In this document: one piece after another, positions 44,978-54,409 of the stretch
Layout of the letters: each line of letters starts with the position of its first letter
How positions within the stretch are numbered: the first letter of the stretch is position 1
Source: Tenacibaculum sp. MAR_2010_89
GTDB lineage: Bacteria; Bacteroidota; Bacteroidia; Flavobacteriales; Flavobacteriaceae
Assembly (NCBI RefSeq): GCF_900105985.1
Contig: NZ_FNUB01000002.1
Location: 49,950 to 113,949, forward strand
Length of the DNA stretch: 64,000 bases
Direction of reading: 5' to 3'
Made by a program: the position numbers and the translations under genes
Notes under the pieces: generated by a model
Told to the model about the DNA's origin: nothing
The model's input: the letters and a program-made list of their open reading frames with translations, nothing else
The model's database searches: none

Positions 44978-47125
44978 ATGAAAAAACTGTTAATATTTTT
45001 TATTGGAGTTTCTACGTTTATACAAGCTCAGAAAAAAGATATTTCTTTAGAGGATATATGGCGAAAAGGCACGTTTAGAGCTGATTATATGAATTCTTTA
45101 AACTCAATGAATGGAGATTTTTACTCCCTTTTAAATTATTCAAAAGAAAGTTCAACTGTAGATAAGTACAGTTATGAAACATTAGAGAAAATAGCCACAA
45201 TTGTTGATAGTAAAGATTTAAATGAATTAAAATACATTCAATCTTATAAATTTAATAACGACGAAACTAAATTGATTTTAGGTACCAACTTTAAACCAAT
45301 ATTTCGTCGTTCTTTTTTAGGTACATTTTACTTATATGATATTGCTTCAAAAAAAATATCATTAATAGGAGAAGATATACAAAGACCTACTTTTTCACCA
45401 GATAGTAAAAAAATAGCATACGCTAAGGATAATAACTTATACATTAAAGATTTTTCTGAAAATGAAACTGTTTTTAAAATAACAAGTAGTGGAAAGAAAA
45501 ATGAAATTATTAATGGTATTACTGATTGGGTATATGAAGAAGAATTTGGTTTTGTAAAAGCTTTTGAGTGGAGTTCAGATAGTAAAAACCTTGCATACTT
45601 ACGTTTTGATGAAAGCAAAGTGAAAACATTTTCTATGGATGTGTATGGTAAAGGGAAATATCCAACTCAACATGTTTTTAAATATCCAAAAGCTGGAGAA
45701 AAAAACGCAAAAGTTTCATTGCATATTTTTTCATTAAGCACCAATAAAACTGCAGAAATAGTTTTTGGAGAATATGAATACATTCCAAGAATTAATTGGA
45801 CTAAAGATTCAAACTTATTAGCTGTACGTACATTAAATCGCCATCAAAATGATTTGAAAATGTATTTTGTTAATGCTAACACATTTGCAAGTACATTAAT
45901 ACTTAATGAAACAGATAAGGCTTATGTTGATGTTACTGACGATTTAACTTTTTTAGATGATAATAGCTTTATTTGGACTAGTGAAAAAGATGGGTATAAC
46001 CATATTTATCATTATGATAATAAAGGTAAATTAATAAATCAAGTAACTAAAGGTAATTGGGAAGTAACTTCTTATTACGGGTATAATGCTAAAGAAAAAA
46101 CTATTTATTATCAATCTGTAGAAAACGGATCAATTAATAGAGGGGTATATAGTGTTTCATTAAAAGGAGATAACAAAAAGTTACTAAGTAATCCTTCAGG
46201 AACTAATGGTGCTTCTTTTAGTAAAAATATGAATTACTTTATCAATACGTTTTCTGATGCTAATACTCCACAGGTGTATACATTAAGGAATAAAGGAGGT
46301 AAAGTTTTAAAAACAATTAAAGATAATGCAAGTTTAAAGCAAACTATTACTCAATACAATCTTAGTAAAAAAGAATTCTCAACAATATCCATAAATGGGA
46401 ATGATTTAAACATGTATACAATTAAACCATCAAATTTTGATGCAAATAAAAAGTACCCTGTTTTAATGTATCAATATTCTGGGCCAGGATCTCAAAATGT
46501 AGCTAATAGATGGAATGGTTCAAATGATTACTGGCACCAAATGCTAGCTCAAAACGGGTATATTGTTGTATGTGTTGATGGAAGAGGTACAGGTTATAAA
46601 GGTAGAGATTTTAAGAAAGTTACTTATATGAATTTAGTAAAGCATGAAACTGAAGATCAGATTGCGGTTGCTAAAGAGTTAGCAAAACTTTCATATGTAG
46701 ATGCAAATAGAATTGGAATTTGGGGATGGTCTTTTGGTGGTCATATGAGTACCAATTGTATTTTAAAAGGGAATGACGTTTTTGCAGCAGCAATAGCAGT
46801 TGCTCCAGTAACAACATGGCGTTTTTATGATACAATATATACTGAACGTTATATGCGTACTCCTGAAGAAAATCCAACAGGGTATGATGATAATTCACCA
46901 TTGAACTATCCAGAATTATTAAAAGGAAAATATTTATTAGTTCATGGTACAGGAGATGATAATGTACATGTACAAAACGCTACGCGTATGGCAGAGGCTT
47001 TAATTCAAGCTAATAAACAATTTGATTGGGCAATGTATCCAGATAAAAACCACGGAATTTATGGTGGTAATACACGTTTACATTTATATACTAAAATGAC
47101 AAATTTTATTAAAAACAACTTATAA
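44978..47125 (+). CDS. Dipeptidyl-peptidase IV-like prolyl peptidase (S9 family)
   Basis: 715 residues from the ATG at 44978, where MKKLLIFFIGVSTFIQA starts a signal peptide; the longer frame from 44867 gives a non-signal extension. Propeller N-domain, then alpha/beta hydrolase with catalytic GWSFGG (Ser), HGTGDDNVH (Asp) and DKNHGIYG (His). Cuts dipeptides from N-terminal X-Pro peptides in the periplasm. Followed by two POT peptide transporters, the likely importers of its products. Confidence 0.93.
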   Translation: MKKLLIFFIGVSTFIQAQKKDISLEDIWRKGTFRADYMNSLNSMNGDFYSLLNYSKESSTVDKYSYETLEKIATIVDSKDLNELKYIQSYKFNNDETKLILGTNFKPIFRRSFLGTFYLYDIASKKISLIGEDIQRPTFSPDSKKIAYAKDNNLYIKDFSENETVFKITSSGKKNEIINGITDWVYEEEFGFVKAFEWSSDSKNLAYLRFDESKVKTFSMDVYGKGKYPTQHVFKYPKAGEKNAKVSLHIFSLSTNKTAEIVFGEYEYIPRINWTKDSNLLAVRTLNRHQNDLKMYFVNANTFASTLILNETDKAYVDVTDDLTFLDDNSFIWTSEKDGYNHIYHYDNKGKLINQVTKGNWEVTSYYGYNAKEKTIYYQSVENGSINRGVYSVSLKGDNKKLLSNPSGTNGASFSKNMNYFINTFSDANTPQVYTLRNKGGKVLKTIKDNASLKQTITQYNLSKKEFSTISINGNDLNMYTIKPSNFDANKKYPVLMYQYSGPGSQNVANRWNGSNDYWHQMLAQNGYIVVCVDGRGTGYKGRDFKKVTYMNLVKHETEDQIAVAKELAKLSYVDANRIGIWGWSFGGHMSTNCILKGNDVFAAAIAVAPVTTWRFYDTIYTERYMRTPEENPTGYDDNSPLNYPELLKGKYLLVHGTGDDNVHVQNATRMAEALIQANKQFDWAMYPDKNHGIYGGNTRLHLYTKMTNFIKNNL

Positions 47126-47138
47126 AAATCTAACAAAC

Positions 47139-48692
47139 ATGAGTACAGTAAAACAGCCGCATGAAAAAGAATTATTTGGGCAACCAGTAGGTTTATATAT
47201 CCTGTTTCTAACCGAAATGTGGGAACGATTTTCATATTATGGAATGAGAGCTTTATTAGTTTTATATATGACTACTTCTGCAATGGGAGATGATCCAAGA
47301 GGAGCAGGGTTAGGTTGGACAAGTAAAGAAGCTTTAGCTTTATATGGTTGGTATACCATGTTGGTATATGTAATGTCTATACCCGGAGGTATGATTGCAG
47401 ATAAATTACTTGGACAAAAAAGATCGGTATTATTAGGGGCAATTATTTTGTGCCTAGGTCATGGAGTTCTAATAATGACTGATACTTGGGCTTTTTATAC
47501 AGGGTTAGGGTTAGTTATTTTAGGAGTTGGTTTATTAAAACCAAATATTTCAACTATGGTTGGAGGATTATATAAAGAAGGAGATATTAGAAGAGATAAA
47601 GGATTTTCTATTTTTTATATAGGAATAAATTTAGGTTCTCTTTTAGCAACGATGGTAATAGGATTAGTAGTTGCAAAATGGGGATGGCATGCAGGTTTTG
47701 GTTTAGCAGGTATTGTAATGGTATTAGGATTAATAAACTATGTTTATGGACAAAAATATTTAAAAGAAGTAGGTAATTTCGTGCCAAGTAAAAATGATGA
47801 GAACTCAATATCTTACGGGAAGTTATATTCAAAGCTGTTTAGTTCACCTAAACAGTTGGTTTTTACTGTAGTTTTATTAGCGGCATCTGCGTTTGGATGG
47901 TATAAGTTAGGATGGGGTTATGGAATGTTATTTTTGTTTTTAACAGCAATTACAGCATTATTAATGATGATTTACAAAGAATTAGAAACTCAGGTTTTTA
48001 AAGATCGTTTTTTAGTTCTTTTATTATCTTTTATTATGGTTATTATTTTTTGGGGAGCATTTGAGCAAGCTGGAGGATTAATGAACTTATATACAGAAAC
48101 AAATACAAATAGAGTTCTTTTTGGTTGGGAAATTCCAACAGTAATGTTTCAAAGTTTAAATGCTGGTTTTATTATTTTATTTGCAACTGGGGTTGCTGGT
48201 TTTTGGGCTAATAGAAAGCTGAAATCAAAAGAAGCTTCTTCTTTATTTAAAATGGCTTTAGGTATTATTATAATGGGATTTGGTTTCCTTTTTATGGTTT
48301 TTGCAGCTATGGAGTTCGAGAAATCTGGAACATCTAGCATGTTATGGTTAGTATTGGCGTATTTATTTCATACAATAGGTGAATTATGTATTTCACCAGT
48401 AGCACTTTCTTTTATCACTAAGTTAGCACCAGTAAAATATGCTGCTTTAATGATGGGAGTTTATTTTGCAGCTACAGGTTTAGGTAATAAAGTAGCAGGA
48501 ATAGTAGGAGAATCAGCTTCTGATTATGGTGAGTTAACTATTTTTTCTGGAATATTAATTTTTACTGTTTTAATCGGTGGTTTATTTATTTTAATATTAA
48601 AACCTTTAAAGCGTTTAACGCATGGAGCTGAAGAGAAGGAAAGGGATTTAAAGCAGGAAGAGGCAGAAGGATTTGAATTAGCTGATAATTAA
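47139..48692 (+). CDS. Proton-dependent oligopeptide transporter (POT/PTR), copy 1
   Basis: 517 residues, 12 or more membrane helices. N-terminal TEMWERFSYYGMRALLVLY contains the ExxERFxYYG signature; GGMIADKLLGQKRSVLLGA and GFSIFYIGINLGSL are PTR2 motifs. Imports di- and tripeptides with protons. 13 bases after the peptidase gene, so probably co-transcribed. Confidence 0.95.
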   Translation: MSTVKQPHEKELFGQPVGLYILFLTEMWERFSYYGMRALLVLYMTTSAMGDDPRGAGLGWTSKEALALYGWYTMLVYVMSIPGGMIADKLLGQKRSVLLGAIILCLGHGVLIMTDTWAFYTGLGLVILGVGLLKPNISTMVGGLYKEGDIRRDKGFSIFYIGINLGSLLATMVIGLVVAKWGWHAGFGLAGIVMVLGLINYVYGQKYLKEVGNFVPSKNDENSISYGKLYSKLFSSPKQLVFTVVLLAASAFGWYKLGWGYGMLFLFLTAITALLMMIYKELETQVFKDRFLVLLLSFIMVIIFWGAFEQAGGLMNLYTETNTNRVLFGWEIPTVMFQSLNAGFIILFATGVAGFWANRKLKSKEASSLFKMALGIIIMGFGFLFMVFAAMEFEKSGTSSMLWLVLAYLFHTIGELCISPVALSFITKLAPVKYAALMMGVYFAATGLGNKVAGIVGESASDYGELTIFSGILIFTVLIGGLFILILKPLKRLTHGAEEKERDLKQEEAEGFELADN

Positions 48693-48708
48693 TAAAAATA
48701 TATTTAAC

Positions 48709-48736
48709 AACCTCATAATAGAAATATTATGAGGTT
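48709..48736 (+). terminator. Terminator between the two POT genes
   Basis: 12-bp stem AACCTCATAATA/TATTATGAGGTT, 4-base loop GAAA, then TGTTTTG. Confidence 0.75.
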
Positions 48737-48765
48737 TGTTTTGTTTATAAATTAAATAAATATTT

Positions 48766-50316
48766 ATGAGTACAACATTGAAATCTAATGAGTTTAGTCT
48801 TTTAGGACATAAACCAGCACTGTTTGTTTTGTTTTTTACTGAAATGTGGGAACGCTTTTCATATTATGGAATGCGTGCAATATTTGTATTGTTTTTAACA
48901 GCATCATTTTCTGATGGTGGCTGGGAATGGACTAGAGAACGTGCCTTAGGATTATTAGGTATTTATACAAGTTCTGTTTATTTAACACCTTTAATTGGAG
49001 GTATCATTGCAGATAAGTTTTTAGGATATCAAAAAGCAGTAGCGCTTGGAGCTTTGGCAATGACATTGGGGCATGCAGCTATGGCTTTAGAAACAGAAAT
49101 GACATTGTATTTAGGTATAGGTCTTTTGATTATAGGTAATGGTTTGTTTAAACCAAACGTTACTTCAATAGTAAGTGGTTTATATGACAAATACCCAGAA
49201 AGAAAAGATGGGGCTTTTACCATTTTTTATATGGGAGTAAATGCTGGTGGTTTCTTAGGAGTTCTTCTATGTGGTTTTTTAGCAAATAATTTAAGTTATT
49301 CATGGGGATTCGGGCTTGCCGGTATTTTTATGTTTTTAGGAACTTTACAATTTTGGTTTGGTAGAGACATTTTTGAAAATATAGGAAATGCACCAAGTAA
49401 AAAAGTAGATTTATCAGACGCTATTGAAAATGTTGAGGTTATTGAAGAAGAAAAAGTTCCTAATAATGTTCAAAGAGATAGATACATAGTAGTTGGTATT
49501 TTAGCTTTTTTCACAGTGTTTTTTTGGGCAGCTTTTGAACAAGCAAGTGGATCTATGAACATTTTCGCAAGAGATTATACACAAAGAGCTTTAACAGGTA
49601 ATTCTGCAGTTATATTCAAAATTGTAGATGTTTTAGTTTCAACAGTGCCTTTAATTATTATTTCTTGGGTATTGTTAAAATTATTTGGACAAACATTTAA
49701 AAAAATATCTTTATCTAATATAGTTTTAGGTATTAGCTTTGTGAGTATTTGGGCAATAGTAATATGGAAATTAAGTGTAATCATTCCTCAGCAAAATGCA
49801 GAAATTGAGGCATCTTGGTTTTTAATATTAAATTCATTGTTTATTATTTTCTTAGCTCCACTATTTTCTAAATGGTGGGAAAGTAAGTTTAATCCATCTG
49901 CGGCAGTAAAATTCGGAATTGGAATGGTACTTTTAGCTATTGGATTTGGTGCTTTAGCTTATGGTTCTAGTGCTATTCCTCAAGGAGCTAAAACAGCATC
50001 TGTAAGTTTAATTTGGCTTGTGTTAGCATATTTATTTCACACTATGGGAGAATTATGTGTATCTCCAGTAGGACTTTCTTATGTTTCAAAATTAGTGCCT
50101 GCGAAAAAAATAGGTATGATGTTCGGAATTTGGTATTTAGTAAATGCCCTAGGTAATTTTATTGCTGCTAAAGTAGGTAGTTATATAGATCCTATTGTAG
50201 AACAATATTCTATGTCCTTTTTCTTTTTAATATTTACTATAATCCCTGGAGCAGTTGGGATAATCTTTTTGGTATTAAATCCATTAATTAAGAAATTAAT
50301 GCACGGTATTCGATAA
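48766..50316 (+). CDS. Proton-dependent oligopeptide transporter (POT/PTR), copy 2
   Basis: 516 residues, the same family as the preceding gene (TEMWERFSYYGMRAIFVLFL, GGIIADKFLGYQKAVALGA, FTIFYMGVNAGGF). The paralogues differ in loop regions, suggesting different peptide preference. A terminator separates them, so the second may have its own promoter. Confidence 0.95.
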   Translation: MSTTLKSNEFSLLGHKPALFVLFFTEMWERFSYYGMRAIFVLFLTASFSDGGWEWTRERALGLLGIYTSSVYLTPLIGGIIADKFLGYQKAVALGALAMTLGHAAMALETEMTLYLGIGLLIIGNGLFKPNVTSIVSGLYDKYPERKDGAFTIFYMGVNAGGFLGVLLCGFLANNLSYSWGFGLAGIFMFLGTLQFWFGRDIFENIGNAPSKKVDLSDAIENVEVIEEEKVPNNVQRDRYIVVGILAFFTVFFWAAFEQASGSMNIFARDYTQRALTGNSAVIFKIVDVLVSTVPLIIISWVLLKLFGQTFKKISLSNIVLGISFVSIWAIVIWKLSVIIPQQNAEIEASWFLILNSLFIIFLAPLFSKWWESKFNPSAAVKFGIGMVLLAIGFGALAYGSSAIPQGAKTASVSLIWLVLAYLFHTMGELCVSPVGLSYVSKLVPAKKIGMMFGIWYLVNALGNFIAAKVGSYIDPIVEQYSMSFFFLIFTIIPGAVGIIFLVLNPLIKKLMHGIR

Positions 50317-50342
50317 TAATTTTTATCAGTAGAAAAATATAT

Positions 50343-50372
50343 AACCTGTTAGTTTGAAAAAATTAACAGGTT
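50343..50372 (+). terminator. Terminator of POT copy 2
   Basis: 9-bp stem AACCTGTTA/TAACAGGTT with a 12-base loop and a T-run. The loop holds TTTG (50353-50356), the minus-33 box of the next promoter. Confidence 0.8.
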
Positions 50373-50386
50373 TTTTTGTAAATTTG
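50353..50386 (+). promoter_or_regulatory. Promoter of the thioredoxin-like gene
   Basis: TTTG at 50353-50356, 22-base spacer, TAAATTTG at 50379-50386. It lies across the terminator of the gene before it. Confidence 0.6.
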
Positions 50387-50411
50387 GAATACTTATTGAG
50401 ACAAACGGAGT

Positions 50412-50930
50412 ATGAGAAATTTTATAATAGTAGTAGTTTTAGTAGTAGCTTCTATAAGTGTTAAAGCACAAAACAAGGTTAAATGGTTAACTTTTGAAGA
50501 AGCCATAGAGAAAAATGAGAAAAACCCGAAGCCTATTTTAATTGATATTTATACCGATTGGTGCGGATGGTGTAAGAAAATGGATAAAACTACTTATAAG
50601 AATGAAGTAATTGTAAAGTATATTAATGAAAATTATTATGCTGTAAAATTAAATGGAGAAGAGAAGAGAGATATAAACTACCAAGGAAGAAAATTTACCT
50701 ATAAAGCACAAGGTAGGAGAGGATATCATGAACTAGCTGCGGCAATAATGAATGGAAAACTTAGTTACCCATCAACAGCTTTTTTAAATAAAGATAAACA
50801 ACTCATACAAAATGTTCCTGGCTATTTAGCTGAACAGCGTTTTGAAAAAATATTAGCCTTCTTTTCAGGTGAAAATTATAAAACTACAAAATGGAAAGAT
50901 TTTTCTGAAAACTTTAAAAGTTCTATATAG
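50412..50930 (+). CDS. Secreted thioredoxin-like disulfide oxidoreductase
   Basis: 172 residues: signal peptide (IIVVVLVVASISVKA), thioredoxin fold with active-site DWCGWCKK (Cys51, Cys54), a conserved YPSTAFLNKDKQL strand with cis-Pro, and a C-terminal helix. Probably a periplasmic reductase or isomerase of the thioredoxin-7 type; the partner is not known. Confidence 0.9.
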   Translation: MRNFIIVVVLVVASISVKAQNKVKWLTFEEAIEKNEKNPKPILIDIYTDWCGWCKKMDKTTYKNEVIVKYINENYYAVKLNGEEKRDINYQGRKFTYKAQGRRGYHELAAAIMNGKLSYPSTAFLNKDKQLIQNVPGYLAEQRFEKILAFFSGENYKTTKWKDFSENFKSSI

Positions 50931-50938
50931 TTAAAGAA

Positions 50939-52966
50939 CTAATTTAATATATAAGCACCCTTTTGGTAAGTACTCCAAAAGGGTGTTTTTTGTTTCTTAC
51001 AAGTTAGCCTGTATTGATTAGTATAACTTTTATAATTACTGCCATCAGCTATAATTAATTTTGGTTTTACTTGTTTGATTAAACGAGATAAATTTATTTT
51101 TGGATTGTCTATTAATAAAACAATACAGTTTTTAAGGTTTTTAACATTGTAAATACCGAGTTTATCAATTATCATAATAGTATCTTTTTTTGTTAAAAAC
51201 ATTGAAGGGATAGTGTTTTTATAAATTGTATTAATGTTTTTTTCAATACGATATGCTTTTACTAATTTTTCATTAGTGATATTTAATACTTTTAAAGAGT
51301 CATGATAAATGAGAAGTTTTCCTTTTTTTTGTTCCCCAATTATTGAGTGTTGATTTTTATGAAAAATGACAAATTCATTCCTCGATTCACTTTTGTGTTT
51401 TTCTACTAAATAAGTAGATTGTAGCAGACTAATTGAAAGTAAAGTATAAATTAATTTTCTTGTAGTAGGTTTTAAAAAGAGCTGAAAAGAAAAAATTATA
51501 AAAGTATACCATAAAAATGCTTGTAAAAGAGACATAGGTATTTCTGTCAGTAAAAAGTTTTCTTGATTTGCAATCCATTCCATAAAATTATTCATGTATT
51601 GAATGCTATAGTTATAGATTTTAGCTAAGAAGTTTGGCAGTAAATCTAAAGTAGATAGTAGCATAATTATAATTCCAAAGAATAAAATACTACCAAGGAA
51701 GGGTATTATAATTAAATTAGAAAGGATAAATAAAGAGGGAAATTGATGAAAATAATATAAGCTAATTGGTAAAATAGCTAGTTGTGCAGCAATTGAGACT
51801 GTAAATAATTTCCATATTTTATTTAATAATGAAAATTTAGGATTCCAAATCTTATAAAGTAATGGTTGAATCCAAACAATTCCAAAAACAGCAATATAAC
51901 TTAATTGGAAACCAACATCGAATAAAAATAAAGGTTTTATAAGAAGTAATAAAAACATGGAGCTTATAAGTGAATGTTCTATGATACTTTTCTTTTTAAA
52001 TAGTTCTGCAATTGCAATAAAAGTAAACATGGTAACTGCTCTAACTACTGATGCAGACAAACCAGCAATAAAAGCGAACCACCATAAAACGAGTATTATA
52101 CTAAGGGTTTTTAGGCGAGTACCGTGTTTAAAATAATGTAAAGGTTTTAGTATATTTAAGAGTATTAACAAAATGATACCAATATGTAATCCTGATATAG
52201 CTAGTAAATGTATGGCACCAGCGTTTGTGTAATTTGCAATAATTTTTTTTGATATATCTTGACGTTGACCAAGTAATAAGGCATTGATAATGGCATATAC
52301 GTCTTTTGAAAAAACTTGTTTTTTTAAAGAAGTTTGAATCTTTTCTCGAAAACTATTTGAATACCTAACTATTGAAAACTTTTTGTTTGTTGTAATTTTA
52401 TAGTGTTTCTTACTGATAGATATTTGATGATATATATATTGTTTTGAGAGATAGTCTTTGTAATTAAATTGATAAGGGTTTAAAGGAGAGGATAATTCTT
52501 TAAAAATAGGTTTTATTACTATTTGATCGTTGATTTTTAATAATTGTAAAGAACTGTCTTTCTTTATATTTATTAAAACATTTCCTTTAACTTCTTTTTT
52601 ATCAACATAATTAATGGAGCCAACATATTTATCAAAATAAGTATTAGATTTTAATTTTTTAGTAACTGTTATAGTAGTATAAGAATTATTGTTTACATGT
52701 TTTATAAAATAATTTGAATAGTTTTTAGGGTTTTGAATATATACTGATGTAATCCCTAAGAAGAGGAAAGTAAAAAGAGATATAAATTTAAATCCAACAG
52801 CATACTTATTTTTTTTTAAAATAAGTAAAATCAAGCTTAATAGTATGGAAGTTAAAAACAGTTTAAAAAAACTATAACTCCATATTTTGAAATGAAACTG
52901 TAAAGTTATTCCAAAAATTAAGCATAAGAGGTAGTGAAATGGTGGGTAACCAAGTAATTTTTTCAT
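50939..52966 (-). CDS. comEC: ComEC/Rec2-family DNA-uptake channel protein
   Basis: 675 residues, many membrane helices. The central Competence domain is shown by HLLAISGLHIGIILLILL and SVVRAVTMFTFIAIAELFKKKS. A DUF4131-like N-terminal part is present. The C-terminal soluble part (about 535-675) has the shape of the metallo-beta-lactamase-like domain but no HxHxDH motif, so that domain appears degenerate. In competent bacteria ComEC forms the inner-membrane DNA channel. Whether this strain is competent is unknown. Confidence 0.9.
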   Translation of the reverse strand: MKKLLGYPPFHYLLCLIFGITLQFHFKIWSYSFFKLFLTSILLSLILLILKKNKYAVGFKFISLFTFLFLGITSVYIQNPKNYSNYFIKHVNNNSYTTITVTKKLKSNTYFDKYVGSINYVDKKEVKGNVLINIKKDSSLQLLKINDQIVIKPIFKELSSPLNPYQFNYKDYLSKQYIYHQISISKKHYKITTNKKFSIVRYSNSFREKIQTSLKKQVFSKDVYAIINALLLGQRQDISKKIIANYTNAGAIHLLAISGLHIGIILLILLNILKPLHYFKHGTRLKTLSIILVLWWFAFIAGLSASVVRAVTMFTFIAIAELFKKKSIIEHSLISSMFLLLLIKPLFLFDVGFQLSYIAVFGIVWIQPLLYKIWNPKFSLLNKIWKLFTVSIAAQLAILPISLYYFHQFPSLFILSNLIIIPFLGSILFFGIIIMLLSTLDLLPNFLAKIYNYSIQYMNNFMEWIANQENFLLTEIPMSLLQAFLWYTFIIFSFQLFLKPTTRKLIYTLLSISLLQSTYLVEKHKSESRNEFVIFHKNQHSIIGEQKKGKLLIYHDSLKVLNITNEKLVKAYRIEKNINTIYKNTIPSMFLTKKDTIMIIDKLGIYNVKNLKNCIVLLIDNPKINLSRLIKQVKPKLIIADGSNYKSYTNQYRLTCKKQKTPFWSTYQKGAYILN
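50956..50985 (+). terminator. Terminator of the thioredoxin-like gene inside comEC
   Basis: 11-bp stem CACCCTTTTGG/CCAAAAGGGTG with an 8-base loop, then TTTTTTGTTTC. It lies within the last codons of the convergent comEC gene. Confidence 0.8.
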
Positions 52967-53269
52967 AGCTAGGTAAAATTAATCTTTTCTTTTTTAATCG
53001 ACAAAAACCTTTTTGATCTTACAATTGCAATTAATTAATTTATCTTTTTTCGTTTGCGAAGTATTTTATAATGTTGATAGCATTATAATAATCGGTCGCG
53101 GTGTTTTTGGAAGTTTAAGGGAGCGTAATGCAGATATTTACAGTGTTGATAAGCTTAAGTTTATTAATGGTTAAGTAAAAATTAGAAGTAGCTACATCTT
53201 TTTTATTACCAAGGAGAAGTCTGAAAATCCTTTAAAAAGAGTAAGAAACTAACTTAAACATAAAAAATT
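52967..53269. other. Long 5-prime region of the Cys-rich gene, 303 bases
   Basis: Spacer between comEC start and the Cys-rich gene. It holds a hairpin TTATAATG/CATTATAA at 53068-53090, a GC-richer patch (TCGGTCGCGGTG), and no convincing promoter by consensus. A short forward frame at 53128-53178 (16 residues) is too weak to call. Confidence 0.5.
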
Positions 53270-53629
53270 ATGGGAACATTTTATTCGTTCGATGATGAAG
53301 CAATTGAACAAGCGCTAGAAGCAGCAAGAAACACACATGGCGGCGGAGAATTAAAAGCAGCAAATGCTAGTTTTGATACAACTAAAGGAGGAGATTTGTT
53401 TGTAAGTGCACAATGTGTGTCAGTTACAGTTGAAAATCACAAGATTTGTATAAAATTACCTTTAGGTTTTGGAAAACATTGTTTTAGTATTCCTGTTAGC
53501 ATTCCAAACGGAACTGCAGGTAAGGCATGTATAGGTATTTGTACAACTTGGGGAATTCCTACAGGTGTTAAACTTTCTGTTGTTATTGGGGGGGTAACTG
53601 TAATTAGCCAAACATTTGGTAAATGCTAA
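53270..53629 (+). CDS. Six-cysteine small protein, unrecognised
   Basis: 119 residues. No hydrophobic signal peptide. An acidic amphipathic N-terminus (FDDEAIEQALEAARNTHGGG, Gly-rich at 24-26) precedes a beta-rich region with cysteines at 49, 60, 71, 87, 91 and 119, regularly placed after charged or polar residues (KIC, KHC, KAC, GKC). The last residue is Cys. The pattern suggests a disulfide-rich exported peptide or toxin-like protein with a removable leader, but no transporter or modifying enzyme is next to it. Base composition is richer in GC than neighbours. Own terminator downstream. Confidence 0.8.
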   Translation: MGTFYSFDDEAIEQALEAARNTHGGGELKAANASFDTTKGGDLFVSAQCVSVTVENHKICIKLPLGFGKHCFSIPVSIPNGTAGKACIGICTTWGIPTGVKLSVVIGGVTVISQTFGKC

Positions 53630-53664
53630 AAAATAAGTTTTTAATAAACTTTAATTAAATTAAG

Positions 53665-53692
53665 AAGCAACTGCATATACATGTAGTTGCTT
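53665..53692 (+). terminator. Terminator of the Cys-rich gene
   Basis: Stem AAGCAACT/AGTTGCTT with inner partial pairing, followed by TTTT. 35 bases after the stop. Confidence 0.7.
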
Positions 53693-53706
53693 TTAAATTA
53701 ATATAA

Positions 53707-54405
53707 TTATAAAGATGAATCTAAAATTACAAACTTATAACCGGTACCATGAATGTTACTTATTTTAATTGAAGATGTTTCTTTAAAGTACTTGCGTAAT
53801 TTTGAAATAAAAACATCTAAACTCCTACCTAAAAAATAACTATCATCTTCCCATATCGATTTTAAAATATATTCTCTTCTAAGTAATGTATTTGGGTTTT
53901 TAACGAATAATGATAAAAGATCAGCTTCTTTTTGAGTTAACTGAATACTTTCTTGTTGAGTATGCAATATTAAATTAGTAATATCTAAAGAATAAGCATC
54001 AAAATTTATTGACTCATTGGTTAAATTAGTAGTCTTCCCCCTTTTTAAAATAGCTTTTATCCTTAATACTAATTCCTCTATGCTAAAAGGTTTAGTTACA
54101 TAATCATCAGCACCAACTTTAAACCCTTTTATTTTATCTTCTTTCATTGATTTAGCAGTTAAAAATATAATAGGAATGTCTAGGTTGAAAGATCTAATTT
54201 CGGAAGCCAAACTAAAACCATCTATTTTTGGCATCATTACATCTAATAAACATAAATCAAAAGATTGTTTTTTTAATAAAGGTAAAGCTGGTAATCCATT
54301 TGTTAAATGAGTTACGTGAAAATTATATCCTTCAAGACTGTCTTTTAATAAAAAGCCCATACTTTCATCATCTTCAATAAGTAAAATACGTTTTTGGATA
54401 TTCAT
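53707..54405 (-). CDS. OmpR/PhoB-type response regulator
   Basis: 232 residues: receiver domain (LLIEDDESMGFLL; phospho-Asp in FDLCLLDVMMPKIDG, near 54; Lys in DDYVTKPF) and winged helix DNA-binding domain (about 130-230: TQKEADLLSLFVKNPNTLLRRE, GRSLDVFISKLRKYF). Start is 4 bases after the kinase stop. Its likely target is the 21-bp-phased repeat cluster just upstream of the divergent TonB-like gene. Confidence 0.95.
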   Translation of the reverse strand: MNIQKRILLIEDDESMGFLLKDSLEGYNFHVTHLTNGLPALPLLKKQSFDLCLLDVMMPKIDGFSLASEIRSFNLDIPIIFLTAKSMKEDKIKGFKVGADDYVTKPFSIEELVLRIKAILKRGKTTNLTNESINFDAYSLDITNLILHTQQESIQLTQKEADLLSLFVKNPNTLLRREYILKSIWEDDSYFLGRSLDVFISKLRKYFKETSSIKISNIHGTGYKFVILDSSL

Positions 54406-54409
54406 AAAT

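Noticed and set aside
48149..48340. Reverse-strand frame inside POT copy 1
   Set aside because: Shadow of a hydrophobic coding region; no start signal and no family similarity.
50939..52966. Active metallo-beta-lactamase domain in ComEC
   Set aside because: The C-terminal part lacks the HxHxDH ligands.
53128..53178. 16-residue hydrophobic frame before the Cys-rich gene
   Set aside because: Too short, no ribosome-binding or conservation evidence; could be chance.
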